Numbered from the stretch's first letter, positions 46,801 through 61,847 are shown. The stretch: 64,000 nt of DNA from Mycteria americana (GCF_035582795.1 NC_134368.1:4277501-4341500), one strand, 5' to 3'. Made by a program: numbers and translations. The notes: generated from the sequence alone by a model not told the origin.

Positions 46801-49800
46801 GATTGCAGTTTGGAATAAAATAAATACTCCTTGGTCCTCTGCAAGCTGCTTTATCCTTGAAATGCAGGTTACTCCTGGGCTAGAGAAAGAGAAGGGCGAG
46901 AAGCAGGCATTTGGAAGTGACAAGAAATAAATAGGGAGAAAGAAAAATGGACTTTCCCAGATCATTTTTCTGAGGTGCTTGACCCAGTCACCATGGTGAC
47001 TATAAATGAGTGTTCCAGAGGCAGGATGACTCATATCTGGCAGTGGAGCAGCATTTCTTAATCCACATTTCAGCACTGGCTGATGGGGACCTCGCGGCTT
47101 CGAGGTGTGCTCCCTCCAGTGACCTGGGGAGCTGTTTCCAGCTAAGTTTGGAAGGAGGGTCCTTTGGAGAGTCCCTTAGGGAGCGAAACAGCAGCAGACG
47201 AGACCGGTGCATGAAATAAACCCTCTGGTACAATCCTGAGCACACACTCGGACATGGCAGGTGGCATCCATTTAAGTTTCTAGACACTATTCCTTGGAGA
47301 TCTCTGTGGCATGACTCAGAAGAGTCCAAACCCAACGCTGACTTAACAGCCAGAGCACCAAGCTGCATAGGTTGCACGATGGCAATCACAGGGGACATCC
47401 ACCAACACAGTGCAGGTGGTTGCTTTCTCTGTCTCTTCTCTAGGTGGGAGGTGTTATCTGCCACTACCATTGCTAACAGGGACATCAGGATTACCACAAA
47501 GGACTGCTTGCCCAGGCACCCATTTATCTGGTGCACCTTCAAGAGTTTGAGTGTAAAGTATAAGGTTGGTCTCCCAAAGCATCCAAACCATAAGTGGTCT
47601 TCTCCTAAAAGGGAGTAAATCCAGATGGACCAGTGGAGGAATATGAATGATAAAAGCAAAAGGGAATTCATAAGGTGGGATGAATTTTTGCTTGTTCGAT
47701 GCAGCAAAAAGAGGCTACAGGGGAAGAAGACATCTGACCACCTGTCTGCCAGAAGGGTGAAAGCTAAATAGAGCATATAACTACTTAAGGAAGAAGGTGA
47801 TACAGATACAAAACTAAATGATTGCAAACAAGGCATGGATATGTTCCTGCTGCAAGCAAAGCTTCTAAGAGTTGGATGCAATAAGATCCAGAATGGCCTC
47901 CCCAAAGGCACAGGCACAGAGGGTCAGGGACTGGGACACACGTGAAGCTCAAGTGATTTTGAACGGGATCATGCAACACGGTAATCTGCAGTGGCAGTCA
48001 CTCCTTTCTCGAAATGGTGACAGCTGCCTGTGGGACTTGCACACCAGAGCCACAGAGGGGTATAGATAGAAGGAGAAACAGGGAGAGGAAGAAGAAGATG
48101 AAGAGCTATGAAGGAAGAAGGCACTTGAGGGATTGCCAATGCACTTGGTGGGATGGCAGACGTGATCACATTTCTGGCTATGTTTCTCTCCAATGGCTTG
48201 TCTGAATTCTGCTGTGAGTCACCCAGTTCCGCTTTGAACGGTAAATGCCTGTTTTTGGAGAAAATTATTTTTGTTCCATACATTAGGCTGCTAATTTAAT
48301 CACCTGTGGTTTCTCTAAGTGCATGCTGATGGGTGTGCAGTGAGAGTACAGAGAGAGAAGGAACAGACCTTTTCCAGCTGAACGTGTGGAATAAATCCTG
48401 ACAGGCTGACGGCTACATTCAGCGTAAACAATCTCCACTCAGCCCCCTACCCTCGCTGCCTTTGACTCAGCCTCAGACACCGGGAAAGTTCTGTTTTGAA
48501 TGCAAATACTTTCCCTTCCCCTGTCATTGCAGCAGGAAAATGAAAGCGTCCACATCCTGATTCCCCTGACCTTTGGGGCAAGTTCATGGATCCATCCTGT
48601 AGGACAGCAGTAACCATGCCGCCCACTGGGGTCATCAAGGGATGCTAATGAAGCCCAGGAAGAGCCTGTGCATCACATGTGTCCTGCTGTGTGTTTCTGA
48701 GCTGGTTCTCACATCTTAGCATTAGCAGATGAGCAAGACCTAAAGCTGTGATGGGACAAGCTTCGTGCACACCACCTCCCTATCCAACAGCCTTGCTATC
48801 ACTACATGTCCTAAATGGAGAGGGCAAACCCACCACTGGCAGGTAACTCCATGTTTTCCATCTGTTTGGCCAGCTGGGTCCTACTTGCCCAGATAAACGT
48901 GCCAAGTGATGGAGCCTACAGGAGAAACAGACAGGTCAGATGAGTAAAGTCACTTAGATGGCTTCTCTTCTCTGTCTCTGCCAGTCAACAAAGGTGAAGC
49001 CCTTCCTTCAAAGAGTTTTCTGTATATTTCCTACTACTCCTGCATTGAAACATTAGGTGTGGTTTTTAATGCTCGGCAGCAATGTCAAGGAAGCCACATT
49101 GACTCCTCATAGGCCATCTGAGAAAGCAGCAGTGACCCCTTTATTTTTATTTTCACGACACAGCTTCAGAATTAGCCTGTGGAAGGGTGCATCTGAGGGG
49201 AAGGTATTGACACACCAAGATACCAAGCTTCAGGGCACAACCTACACCCTAGTTTATGGGAAAGAGAAAGAAATGTTTGTGTGGGCAGGTTACCAGAAGT
49301 ATTTTCCATGAGGGTGTCTGGTTTTCTTTTGAATTTCTTGGGAAAGTAATCCAGGTCATTCTAAAGTAGACACGGAGGTTGCCTACGTGTCTTGTACCAC
49401 TGGAGATAAATGCCCTGGGATGTCCTCCTGGACTCTGGATGTCCCTCTAGAAGACCGCAGGCCTTCTCTAGGTCCTGTCTTGCAACCGGAAGCCCCACAT
49501 GATTGCCTCATCTACCTTAGGGAATATGGACAGCACTGGTCATCTCTTAGGGAAGCAAATTGCACTCCAAATCTGGTTAGCAATCTAGCTCTCTAAACAT
49601 GGACAATAATGGGAGCTGAGACATCCAGCTCACATGCAGACACCTACCCACAGACACCTATATGTAGAAGTTTTCACTTGTGAGTCCCATCCTACCCCTA
49701 ACCTCTTTGCCTACCTGCAAACCAGGAATAATGACACGCCTCATTTATCAGAGGCATGGATGAGAAGGGAAGCACTGGTAAGGAGATATTCAGGGAAGGG

Positions 49801-52296
49801 AACTCAGGGAGGGAGGTTAATGGCCATGGAGGTGACCAGATGCAATGGGAATGGGGCCCTTCTCCTTGGTTGCTTTTCTAAGCTAGCAGAAGCTACCTGC
49901 CAATACTTAGACCACTATTTCCTACTCCTTTGCTTAGATGCCAGGAAAACTGCAGTCTACCTGCATGCAGATACCACTGGGTGCTCTCCTGCCTCCCACA
50001 TCCATCTGGATCCACCACTTTGAGCTCCTCTGGGCTAGAAATAGCATTACTGTTTGTACAGCACCTGACACAAGAAGGGCTGAAGCCTATGACTAACGGG
50101 CTTGTGCATCATTAGGGATCTCAGCTAGACCAGCGTGAAGAGAGCCCGGAAGTGCTGTAACCATGCGGTGTCACTGGAAGTGAAGCACAACGTGATTAAT
50201 CCCAAATAACTTTTATTAATCCCAATAACTTGCTTTTGCAAGGTGGAAGAAAGGGAGAGATGCAATATTTGGAAAACTCTGCGCTTTGCTCCTTCTTCCT
50301 CTGTCTCTGCATGCTCGTCTCTGAGTGAGGAATATACAGAAAGTAAACCCTGTGACGTGAAGTCATTCTGTTTTGTTTCCCCAAATCCCCAGCCTGAGTG
50401 CAATATTGAGGGAGGCAGACAAGCCCGTGGCTGGCTGCCAGCTCGACTTCACAATGCATCCTCACAGCTTTCCAGATAATTCCTATGGAAGGGACCCTGG
50501 GAACAGAAATAGCCCATGGCTGAAAAACTTTTCTGGTGCAGTTTGACAAGTCTCTCCTAAAGAACTTGGCTTTAAAGGCAGAGGTTCAAGAGCTGGCAGC
50601 TGCTCTGAACCCAAGGCCTCTGCTCTCTGTGCTCAAACTAGGTCGGTGAGCAGCTGATGGTGTCTTCACTGTTGTGTTGTGCATGTATGTGTGCCCCATG
50701 TACTTCCAAATTGTATTTCTGAAATCACTTGTGGGGTGGAAATACATGTCAGGTACCCTGCCTGGGACACAGGTGAGAGAGCTCTCACCTAGGGCAAGAA
50801 ATAGCACCATTGCCAGCTTCACCTGGGGACCTAGGGGCTTGAAAGCAGCTCTGAGTCCCTGGATTTTAGGGCAGTGTCCTCCACAATCCCTCTAGTTACC
50901 CGTGGGCTGTTTCTCAGCGATCTGTGAGACTGGTCCGAGGAAATCTGCAGCTGGAAAACAGCCAGGGATGAGATGTGGCATGAGCCCGCTGTGCTCATCG
51001 CCTCCTCCCCTCCGCACATCCTGGGGTGGCAATGACCAGCTCCGGACCATCCTCCTGCTGCAGAGAGGGTTCCTGTCCCTTTCCTGGCCATGTTACCCTA
51101 ACCCACTCTTGGCTCATTGCCACAAGAAAAGAGCACCATGCTGTGAAGATATCCCCACTGTCTCTATACTAGAAATCATCTGTTTTAGGTTAGGATATGA
51201 ATTTCCCTCTAAAATTTCTTTCTTTGTTAGCTTTCCCCCATCTAAATGACAAAGGTCTTGTCCATGGCAGAAGACCTAAACCCAGCTCCAGCGTAGCCCC
51301 TCCAGCAAAGGCTGGGGCAGCCTTCTTTCGTAGCAGGGGCTGTCCCCTGCTCAGTGTTTGCATAATTGATCCTTGCATGGAAGATCTCTTGCAGGGCTTC
51401 CATATGTATTTTTTTTCTCTGTTATGGACATCTTTTGGAGGATTTGCAGCCTGGTTCTTGTCTTGTGCTTTCTCAGCACTTGCAAAAGTCTTACAGGGGA
51501 GTGCAGCCAGGAGTTCTTTAACTCAGGAGATCAGGTGAGATAACCCCTGTGATTTGCTCTAGCCTTTATCTCACTGCAGGAAATGCAGATCCCATTAACT
51601 GTGATAAATAAACAAACTGCTGAACAGAAGAGAGGCAGGTCTGATTCCAGGTCCTGAACCCAAGTGGCACCAACCACCTCATGTTCATACTGCTCCAGGC
51701 ACGCTTCTTGGGCAGATTTGTGTTGGAGAGAGCTGGCTGGGGCCAGTCCAGTACTTGCTATCTCCTGCTGGTCTTTCTTTACTGAGTGCCATCAAAGCAC
51801 CCACTGTGAGCAATGGGAAATGCGGCTTGGACTTGTCTGGGGTAGGGATTTCTCCCAGCAGGAATCCCTTGCAAATGTTTGGGTTTTTTTCCAGCTACTG
51901 GAAGGGGCAAAAATAAATGTTGCATTTCAGGGGCCTTAGTGACTGAGCTGGGAATTGCCTCGAGTTGGAAACTTCCCGGGAGGAGGAAATGCCCTCTCTT
52001 CAGCGAGCTGGCAGTTGGTTTTCTGCCACCAGACCTGGTGGTTCTCTGGCTCGGCTCCAAATGCATTAGCTAAGGAGCCCTCTTGGAGGAAGGCTATTCA
52101 TTAGGAGTAGCTAAAAAGCCATATCCTGTTCCAGCCACTCCAGTAAATCCATCCTTCGGCTAATCGCAGCCATAAATTACAGTGCAGGGAGAAGTACAGT
52201 CTTCTGTTTCCATGTGACAGTTTTATACAGCCCCGAAACAGAGAAAGCAGGACAGGCAGAAGTAGCTGGTGTGTTAGCAATACTGGAGAGCTACCA
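43839..52296. other. Intron segment, mostly unassigned
   Basis: A 305-codon minus-strand frame lies at 47000-47917. It is rich in Leu, Ser and Phe because the plus strand is purine-rich there; no domain is recognised, so it is not called as a gene. An imperfect 20-bp duplication (ATTAATCCCAAATAACT / ATTAATCCCAATAACT) is at 50195-50230. No other recognised elements. Confidence 0.45.
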
Positions 52297-52365
52297 AGTG
52301 ACCACAGGTATGTGAGTGGTGCCTCAGTTTCCCTAGCCAAAAATGATGATGAACAGTGTTAAAAC
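52297..52365 (+). repeat. Probable MIR SINE fragment
   Basis: gtgagtggtgcctcagtttc, then cctagccaaaaatgatgatg and aacagtgtt, resembles the MIR core (GTGCCTCAGTTTCC…AATGATAATA…). It is short and diverged. Confidence 0.4.
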
Positions 52366-55300
52366 AGACGGGTTGTCTCCCTCCCTGATGACATTTGTGT
52401 GTGTTCCCCTTCTTCTTATTTAGTCCTTTGAACTATGGGGCTGGCAGCACTGGGATAAGTTTGTCCCCAGTACACATTGCGTGGGAAGACGTGAACGCTA
52501 CCTCTGCCACTCAGGCAGGTTTCCTCACCTGCCCGGACAGCAGATAGTCGATGCAACAAATCAATACCGACCAGAGACTTCATTTTTGCATTGGAGGGCT
52601 GGAATTTGCTTTGGAGGAAGGAGGAGGATGAGGATAGTTGGGGCTGTGTGTTCAGGTAGAGGTGCAAAGGGCTGAGAGATCTCTGGATGGAAAGTGCTCG
52701 TAAAGGCAAAGCCTGCAGAAGGAAGAGCTCATCACTCAGTGTTCCTAATGGCATTTTAAAGGAAATATTTACAGCAAATAAAAATGGCAATTAACTGCCA
52801 AATCGGAAAGCAGCTCTCCTGTGAAAGCAGCCAGCTGCTGAACTTTAATACTGAAGCTATTCCTCATGAACTACCCTCGCTCCCAAATCCTCAAACCCTT
52901 TCAGCCACAACCAAATTAAGAGCAGGTGGGTAAACAAAAACAAGACCGTAAAACACATTTCGCCCTTGGAAACCCTCTTGTGAGTTTGAGCGTTAGAAGA
53001 GAGAGGGGACAGTTCTGTTTTGGGGCTCAGCAAACCCTCTGTTGAGGGTCACCTCAGGGAACCTCAAAGCCCTGCCACCTCAGGGCTACTAGAGACAAGA
53101 AGGGCTCCCAGTCCAGCCTTCCCAGCACTTTGCTAGCCTCACTGCACCCCAAGCCTCTTGCTCTTCCTCCTCATCTCCTACTGTGTCTTCCACATCTCCA
53201 ACTCTTTTCCTTGGCCCCCATCACAAATCTTGCATAGAAACAAGCTACAATGAATGAGGGGGTCCACCGTAGCTACAGGGGTTGGCTATCTCCAACCCCA
53301 TGGCCACATTCAAGAGGTGCCTTGTGAGGGAGAAGGTGAGTGCTCTCATGTACTCCATAGAGAAGACCTTGCCCACAGGGAGTTACTACCCATTGGTGCT
53401 ACATGGGAACCTGGTGAGACAGAGGGTTGGATGGGCCCCATACGCAGGGTCCTCCTGAAGCATGGGGCACTTGGATTACCTAAATCCTTCTTCGACATGT
53501 TGCCAACAAATGGTATGTTATTGTAGACCCTTTTGCATTAAAAATGGCTCAAAATAGTAATTAAGTCTTAAAGCCACTGGGACACCTGGTGATGTCTGGA
53601 GAAGACCCTGTGTCAATGTGAAAATGCAAGTCTCCTCCAGAGAGGACTAGCCCTGAGTTATGTGGATGTGAGTCACTCTGTGCTGCTTTGCTGGAAGTGT
53701 AGGGTTTGCTTCCTGGAACGGGTGCATTTATCTGGTGTATATAGCCATGGTGATAACCCCGATGTAACACCTGCTGTGAAGAATGAAAAAACAACACCCT
53801 GAACTTTACAGCAGCCATCCTCCTCTAGGGCCTGGCCCATCAGCAAAAGTCACCGATGCCTGCACCACCATTGAACAGCCAATGCACAGAAGAATAAAAC
53901 ACTGGCTATCCTCAGAAGAGCTCTTTTGGGTTGATGCGTGCAACAGATCTGCCTTGATGACAACCCAAGAGAAAGCGAATGACAATCTCAGGGTTATGAG
54001 ACCACACTTAGCCTTGCCTCATTATCACATGACAAGGAAAGGAGGTAATTAGTTCACAACATAGAACAGAAAACCACATTTACAAAGTGTAGTTAGTCCC
54101 AGGCTTTCCTGGGAAAATGTCTGCTCAGAGAACAAAGCTGATTCGCAACCTCCAGAGAATCCACTCAACACAAGAAGGGTCAAGTTATCCTGTAAGGAAT
54201 GATGGATGAAGAAACCCTCTTTGTACCCTCAAAGCTAGATACCTTAGGAGGACTTTGAAATTTTGTGTGTAAAAAGAATAAGGAGATGGAACAACTTGCA
54301 TTGGTCAAAAAAGTCTAAACGTCTATTAATTGGAAAACTGGATTTTTCACTAAGTACATTTCATGCCAGAAGCTCTTTACAGCCTTGTTTTGCCCAAATA
54401 CCAAGCAAACAAACTCTGAAATATTTTCTGTTCTCAATGACAATGTCATTCGTCTGAGAGTTGCAGTTCAGTTGCTTTCCTATTACTACTTGTCTGGAGA
54501 ATGGTATAACCCATAATGCAACCTAGGCTAACACTTGTATCTTGGCTAAGTGGGAGGCAGTGGGATATACCAGGAAATGTAGACCAGTTAGGAGGATCAC
54601 CATGTAAAGGGCAATAAGGGTAAGAGACATACGAAATATGTACCCAATGATGCCATGCACCACATAGAGATATCCAGGGTTAGAACTGTATTTTCCTGAA
54701 TTCAATTTATGTGGAAAGAGAAATTTCAAAGAAAACCTGTGTTTTCTCAGACAGCTCCTGTCCTCATCAGCCACTTGAATTTGGGAGTTTATATTAAAAG
54801 GTAGATGTTGCTGCAGGCACCACTCAAAATTCCACCAGTGTCCATGGAAAGATAATTGCTAAAAATGGGGTGCGTAAACCACAGCTTTTGCAATTACTGA
54901 TTCTAGGCTTCAGCTGTTGTAAAGATGCATTTTCGCATACAGAGAACAAATATTTCAACAGATTTTCACATTCTTTGTTTTGTAATTGGTTTATGCGTTA
55001 AAAATTGTCTTTTTTAACTCTACCACTATGGTGAACACTGGTTTCTACTGAACACACAAAACAATAGCTTCCAGACAAGTTATACTGTATCTTATATAAT
55101 AAAATTGCTAAATGAGCACTAACAAAATTGCAAAGTTAAGGACTCAAAAGATTGACAAGGTCGAAGTGAAAATCTCATTTGCAAAACTTTGGTTTCTTAC
55201 ATTTAAAGAGTTTAATTTCAGGATCATGCTCTATTGTCTCTGCAGTGTTCTTGCCACACCAGTTGCAAGGAAAGGTGGGTGCTCAATTAAGTGATAGCTT

Positions 55301-58300
55301 GGTTGAGGTATTCAGTATCTCCTCACCGGTCAGTATGTGGCTCCACAGACTACAAACTCACCCTGCTCAGCTCCACTCTGATGACAGAACTATTTGTTTC
55401 CTAACGGACATCTGAAAGTACTTAGCTCACTCATGGCCAAACATTTTGCAAATATATATATTTTTCTTTTCACAGCTCTCCAAGGAGAAAAAGGTGCTTT
55501 AGAGCTGTTTTACCATCCCATCTACAAAGAAGTGCCAAAATATGTCTGTATTTTGAGTGTGGGTTCCTGAGCCCTTGATGTTACGGAGCACTTCACATCC
55601 TTAAAGCTTAAGTCCTATCAGCTCAAGCTCCAGCTGAACGTGTGTCAGACTTTGGCAAAACTGGTCCCATATTTGGCTTCACAGCAAGATTCATCTCAGC
55701 TAGTTTAGATGTGCACTGTGCACCGTGGAGGTAGGGGTCTCTGGCCTCCCTCAGAGGCACTGAGGAGACACTGGTGCTTTTGGGGTGTGACTCATCCAAC
55801 CGGTTTAGATAGCAATATTAGGATGAGATGAACTGCAGCCTCAAAATACCTATTTTTCATTGTTGGTTCTGTAGAAAGCTGATAAGCAATTAGCTGAAGA
55901 CTGTATACTGTTGGCTTCCGATGCCAGAGACTGTCTTGACATTGGAGAAGATGGAAGCAGTGTGGAAATACGGAGTACGGGGGATCGCAGAGGAGCAGAA
56001 ATGTCCATCAGACACCATCAGGTTATTGCTCTTAAAAGCCCTTCCTCAGCAAGCTCCAGCCTTGCCAAACTGCCCATCCTTGCCAACACCCCAGAAACAC
56101 GCTTTCTTCACAGAAGCTGGCCATATTGGGCGAGCATTGTCTAATTCCTGCCCTGTCCTGACATAAAGCACCCCCCCAACCTCGATGGAGTAAAATGTCC
56201 AGTTTCTGCTCTGACATCTGGTACTGCCAGAGCTTTTTAAACTCAAGGCTGTCCCCATAACACTTCTTATAGGAACTGAACGCTGTGTTTTTTTCCTGTC
56301 ATCTTTCTCAGATATGGCTATCTCATTTTGTCTCACATTTGGCAGAACAAATTCAGCCTGTTACAAAGACATGGAATGGAAAACTTTACCTAACAGATAA
56401 TGTTTGGCACCAGAAACTGGGACTTTATTCCAGAAGGGTCCCGTAATTTTAATAGGTACTATCAGCCCTACCTAGAATACAGCACAGTAATCATATCAAG
56501 TAAAAGTTCTGACTGATTCATCAGAAGATAATTCAGGTTGCTTTCTCAAGGAAAAATACTCATTTTCTGAAGAGCCTTGAGCAAAAGTTGCTGTATATAC
56601 TCGCTAAAATGAGCACACTTCTCATTAAAACCCTACAGGTACCCTGAAGCTTTTACACTGTTACTTGCTAACATGACACAGTTGCTAGTACCTAGTGCGT
56701 GCTGCTTGTTGTGGCAAACCCAGTTAAAAACAAGCTGGTAGCAAGAGATTAAACAACCAACTTGCATGACCATACCAAAGAGCATCCCCACCCTTCCGCT
56801 CAATCTTCCTTATATCTCGTTAACCAGATAATCAGAATTAATGAGCAAATATTTATCTACATATGAATTAATGAAGATAGATCAGGCTAATTAAAAGCTC
56901 CTTCCCAGAATATCCAGGACAAAGTTTTCTGTGTGCAAATATAATAAAACCGTCAAACCCAGGTTAATATAGATGCATTTAATGTTATATGGTGTATTTT
57001 GGTATTGGTTCCAAAACTCCTGTTGAGAGATTTTATAACATTTTGCCCACTGAATCACAGTAGTTTTAAATTTTTCAAGGTCTATTTTTTGCCGTTTGTG
57101 GTACATCCATTATAGCAACTGCCTCCAGATGCGTCAAGACACTGCAATATAAAAACAGACATTTGGCTTTAAATAGTTTTACTTGGTGGTGTGGTGGGTG
57201 GACTGGAAGCAGAGTAATCCCGTGCATAGGTCATGGGAGATCTGGGTCCTATTCCCAGTCACTTCAGTGAATCACTGCATTACTTTGGCCAGGCAGAGGC
57301 AAAGCAAGTGTTCAGACTTGGGTGCCCAAATCATTATTTGAGGTCCAGAATGCTGCATCTCTTGTAACAGCAAAAACTGTGCTAAACCTCTCCATCTGTC
57401 TCTGGCCTTCTAGACAAGATAATGGGTAAGAAGGGAACCACACGCACTCATTTGGGCTCCAAATAATCATTTTTTGCTGGCTATTTCCAAACACACCTAG
57501 ACTGTTTCCCTGTTCTTCTGCACTCTGGTGGCTTCTGCACTAGAAGGAGTGAATCAACACAGTCAAATGCTTTAGCTACATAATTTACTCACAGGCTTGT
57601 TATCCATGTGCCTACTTGTAATTCTCTCTTGTGCCCTTCTGTAGGATGTCAACGTGTTCTCCCTGGAGAGAAACCCAGCTCACAGGTTGCTTTTCCACAG
57701 TGTTATTTCTAGACAGACACAATCAATGCAGATGACTCCCAGCCAGGTCCCCTGTGCCGGGACTATTCCTCCAGTGCTATCCCAGCAGGCTGTACACCCC
57801 CGTGTGTCCCTGTGCCATGCCCACCACATGCATCCCTGCTATCACACCCTAGGAATGACATTCTGCTAGGCTGCAACGCAGCCCTAATGTTATTGCAGAC
57901 ACTCTGAACTGGAAAAAGAGAAGCAGAAATCACATTTGAGGGCTGTTTAAGCAACAGTATAATTTGCCTGGGAAAGCAATAGATTTGCCCTCACTGCGAT
58001 GCTTTAAGAATAGTCTTGAAAAATAGGTCAGGAATGGTTTGGGGCTGAGTAATCTTTCCCTCAGAAAGGGAGATGAGCTGGAAGACCCATCCATCCCCTA
58101 TGATTTAATGAATTTATGCCAATTTGGCATGAGCCCATTTGATGGAAACATCCTGTGGTACAAAGCAGATGAGAAGAATCTTGTCTCTTGCCTGGATGAT
58201 GTCCAGTAAATCAAACTGGAGCCTGGTACCTAGCAGCTTTTGAGGCTCTGTGTCTGTGTCTTTGCTGGCATTTTTAATGAATGTATGGTTCTTGTGGACC

Positions 58301-60257
58301 AGGATCAATGGGGGACGTGTGGCAGATGGAATAGTTTATTGCAATTACTCTTGTTCCAGTTTGATTTGATGCTCTGGGCCATAGCTAATTATTCCAAAGC
58401 AGTTGCCCATTCCTTTTTCCATGCCAATTCTGCCACTTGCACCATGACTCAGAAAATTTCAGGAGATAAAAGAGACTGCCCTGACAATCAAAGTAATTGA
58501 ATCGCCTATCTTTCATCCTCCTCCTTTTAAATCACACTTTTGATCAGGTCCTCCTGTGCACAACAAAACTAAAGACGGTTGGTTTTCTGTGGAATTGTGT
58601 CTTGTGGTGGATTTTTAGTGAGTATTTTCTGATGTCTAACCAGGGGCTGAGCTCGCTCTGCAACCTATCTTCTATGAGGGAGAGTATAAAAGTTCCCACT
58701 CCTTTACGCATCTGCCCATTTTTATAGGAACTTGGTATACTGAGGACATTTAGCACTTTCTCAAATGTGATTGAGACTGATGAAAGAGTTCATCAGGTGG
58801 TGGGGAAACGCTTACATGCACACAGGCACCGAGCGATGACATAAGCCCTTTTTTTTCCTTAGGAAACCATGCTAAATGTTCTTCTACCAGAATAGAATTA
58901 GATTCTCCACTTCTACCAGAACAGACTTGGTCTCATCTGAAATGTGCTTCTACCTACATTGTCTTCCCCATCATTTATTTTACAAGTGACAGTTACCGAA
59001 GCTTGAGCACTGCTATGCCTCTGTGAGCCCGACTTCTGCAAAATGTTTTGTGAAAGGACTTCTGCCCTGTGAAAAACAGCATCTACAAAAATATTTTTGT
59101 TTTGACTTGAAGGAGACCTTTCTGAGCCTGGTTTGTGATTCAGCTGCCTTTCCTTCAGGATGCAGGTAAAAAGCCAATACACTGTTTTTCTGAATGGTAG
59201 CTGGAAACGAGTACCAGCTTCCACTGCAAACACAGGCAAGTCACCACCCCAAGGCAAACAGAAGACCATAAATATGGATGGTTTTGCTCATACTGAGGGA
59301 TCTCTTAAGTCACTCCTTGTCTGGGCAACCTGCTGCTTGTGGAGGGACAGAGTGAAGGGAGCCTTGGGTTGTGGCCTTCACCCTTGTGTGGCACAAGCTA
59401 TGGGTGCTGCTGTGCCTTTCTCACACCAGTCGATTTCTAACCAAATCCAAAGAATAACAAACATGGGAGCTTACCACCCAGACTAAACTATGCTTCTTAA
59501 AAAACAAGGGCCATTGAGGAGTGTAAATCGCCATCCTGGGTACTGCCTAGTGCACCCTTGATCCCAAGGGATGGTTGTTTCCTCTTAGATGCTTCTGGGG
59601 TGGTGATGGAGAAGGTCTTTACCTCCACGCCTGAGATGGTCCCATTTGGGGTCCCACATCATCTTTGCATGCTCCCCAGCCACTGAAGAGTGGATGGGGA
59701 GCAGGGCTCCATCCCTCCTCCTATTCTTACTTACTTCCTCCTGGATCAGGTTTGAGAAAGCAGGTGACTATCTATCTATAGGTGTTGTATAGATAGGTTC
59801 TGGTTCCTTGGCCGATTGCATAGATGTCCTACTGCAAGGACAAATCCAGCACCTAACTTTTAGCAGGATTTTCCATTAGCAGACGAGCCAGTGAAGTCCC
59901 TATGGTTGTGTGACTTAAGAGAGAGTTTCTCTGTCTATTCTCTCTCTCTAATAAAGGCTTGAGCTGACACAGGATTGAGCTTTCTGTCACCTGGCCATCT
60001 TGCTTCCATTAGACTTAAAAAAATCCAGACTAGGATACATCCCACCTCTCTGCAAATACCTGCAGTGCAGACACCATCAGCTGCTTAGTTGCCCCTGGTT
60101 GCTTTTGTAGTCAAGGGAGAGGAAGAGGCAGACTGACACCACAGTTCATCTCATCCTAAGGAGGATGTCCAAGATAGGTCGAGTCACACCTTCAGGCATT
60201 CCCCTCGAAAAGATAAAGGGAGCTTTGGGTGAATATGACTGATTGACCTGGTATTGG
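52366..60257. other. Intron segment with candidate conserved non-coding DNA
   Basis: No gene is seen. The block at about 56800-57180 is AT-rich and free of recognisable repeats, with homeodomain-type motifs. A possible decayed CR1 tail lies at about 58040-58105 (gagatgagctggaagaccca, then cccctatgattt), too weak to call. Open frames are short. Confidence 0.5.
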
Positions 60258-60323
60258 TGTTGCTCAGAGAAGGAGTTGGACCTTCAGAGGTCCCTTCCAA
60301 TTAGCATCTCCATGATGCTATGA
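60258..60323 (+). repeat. CR1 3'-end fragment
   Basis: gctcagagaaggagttggac, then cttcagaggtcccttccaat and a decayed tail ctccatgatgctatgac, matches the CR1 3' end in the plus orientation. Confidence 0.85.
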
Positions 60324-61847
60324 CTAGCTGAGATGAAGGCACAGATGTCTGAGACAACCAAAGGGAGATGAATCCTACCCTACAAAACACCCTTAAACTC
60401 CTGGCCCACATCTCTGAGAAGCCTCCAGTTATGTTCTCTTGACAGGTCTTTGCTAAGGGAAGAGGCACCCTGGCATAAACCACACAACCACCAGCCAGGA
60501 TCCCCAGACAAAGCAGCTTGGTAGAGCTCTACTGCACACCCGACAAAAGATACAACCCACACAAGAGTTATGTGGGTAATTAGGATTTCATCTCTTGTTG
60601 AACAACCAGCTGCTTGAAGAGTCTCATTAGCCACAGAAACTGTTAATTGTGGTAAAACTCCTGGTGATGGCATCCTGTGCCTGGGGACATGTATCACAAA
60701 CCCAAGAGTGAGCTAAATTACTCAGCTGATAAATAGACTGTAGAGGTATTGGGGAGTTTGAGCTGATTTAAAGAAGAATCTTTGTAGATTAGTCAAGCAT
60801 GGAGAAATGGCTGACAACATTTGGCACATACATAGGTCCTGTTATTTAAAATTATTGGTTATTTCAGCTTCTCAACACTGATGTGATAAATATTACTCCT
60901 GCGTAACTAACACAGAAACTATTCTGCAGAGAGTTGCAAAGATGTGTGCAGACTCACACAGACGCTGGTGACAGAGCCAGTACAGAAGTTTCTGATTGCT
61001 AAGTCAATGTTAAGTCGAGCTGGAAGTCTTTTTTTCAGTTGACAAATTTACTTATCCCTAAAAAGTATAATCAGACAACAGTCAGTCAACAGTGTAAGTC
61101 AGTGACAACTTCTTGCAAATTCATGTCAAATAGAAAAAAAGAAGTCAAAACATTTCGATATTTTCAGAAGAAAATAGATCACTTATTCATTCCATTTTAA
61201 TGTGACAGTTCATTTTGAAGTGTATCTGGGTATCATCTCACACAATGAAATGCATCTCATTTTTTAATAAACTTGCATTCACTCTTTTCTTAAATTGAAA
61301 CAACACATTTCACTTTGATTGAAAGTGATTTTTGTTTCTCACCAGTGTTTCATTTTCATTTAAAATGTGTATCAATATAATTTCCAGTTGGCCCCAAATT
61401 ATTTCGCATAAGTTTGTCTAACAAGCAAATAAACAAGCCATTCTACTTAACCATTTACAATCTTCTTTTCAAGGAGATTTGGCCCCAGCATGTTTCAGTT
61501 TGTGGATTAACAGTGAACTTTGCTGATTTCTCTGAGTTTCAGACCTGTCTCCTGAGCTGTAAAATCAGAGATTAGACCTTGCAGAAGTTTCTGCTCTCCT
61601 TCTAGATAGCATTGACTGGTTCTCAGATTTGAATAGGAAATTACAATTAATAAAAGGGGGGTGAAATCAAAGGCAGCATATTTTGTAGTCATAAAATAAA
61701 TGAACTTTTGCTGTGTTTATATTATACATATAATACAGCAGGAAGTAAAGATCAAAGCCATGTTTATAAAGAACTTGGCAAGTTGTGTGCTTGGAGGAAG
61801 TGAATGGGTTCACGGGAGGTACTTAAAGAATGAAGTTTGGATTTTTA

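Noticed and set aside
47000..47917. The longest open frame in the window, 305 codons on the minus strand
   Set aside because: No recognised domain. The Leu/Ser/Phe-rich composition follows from purine-rich plus-strand sequence, there are no visible splice or promoter signals, and it lies inside the ADRA1D intron. A chance frame is the simpler reading.
58040..58105. Possible CR1 tail
   Set aside because: Only a short stretch resembles the CR1 end; too diverged to call without a library search.
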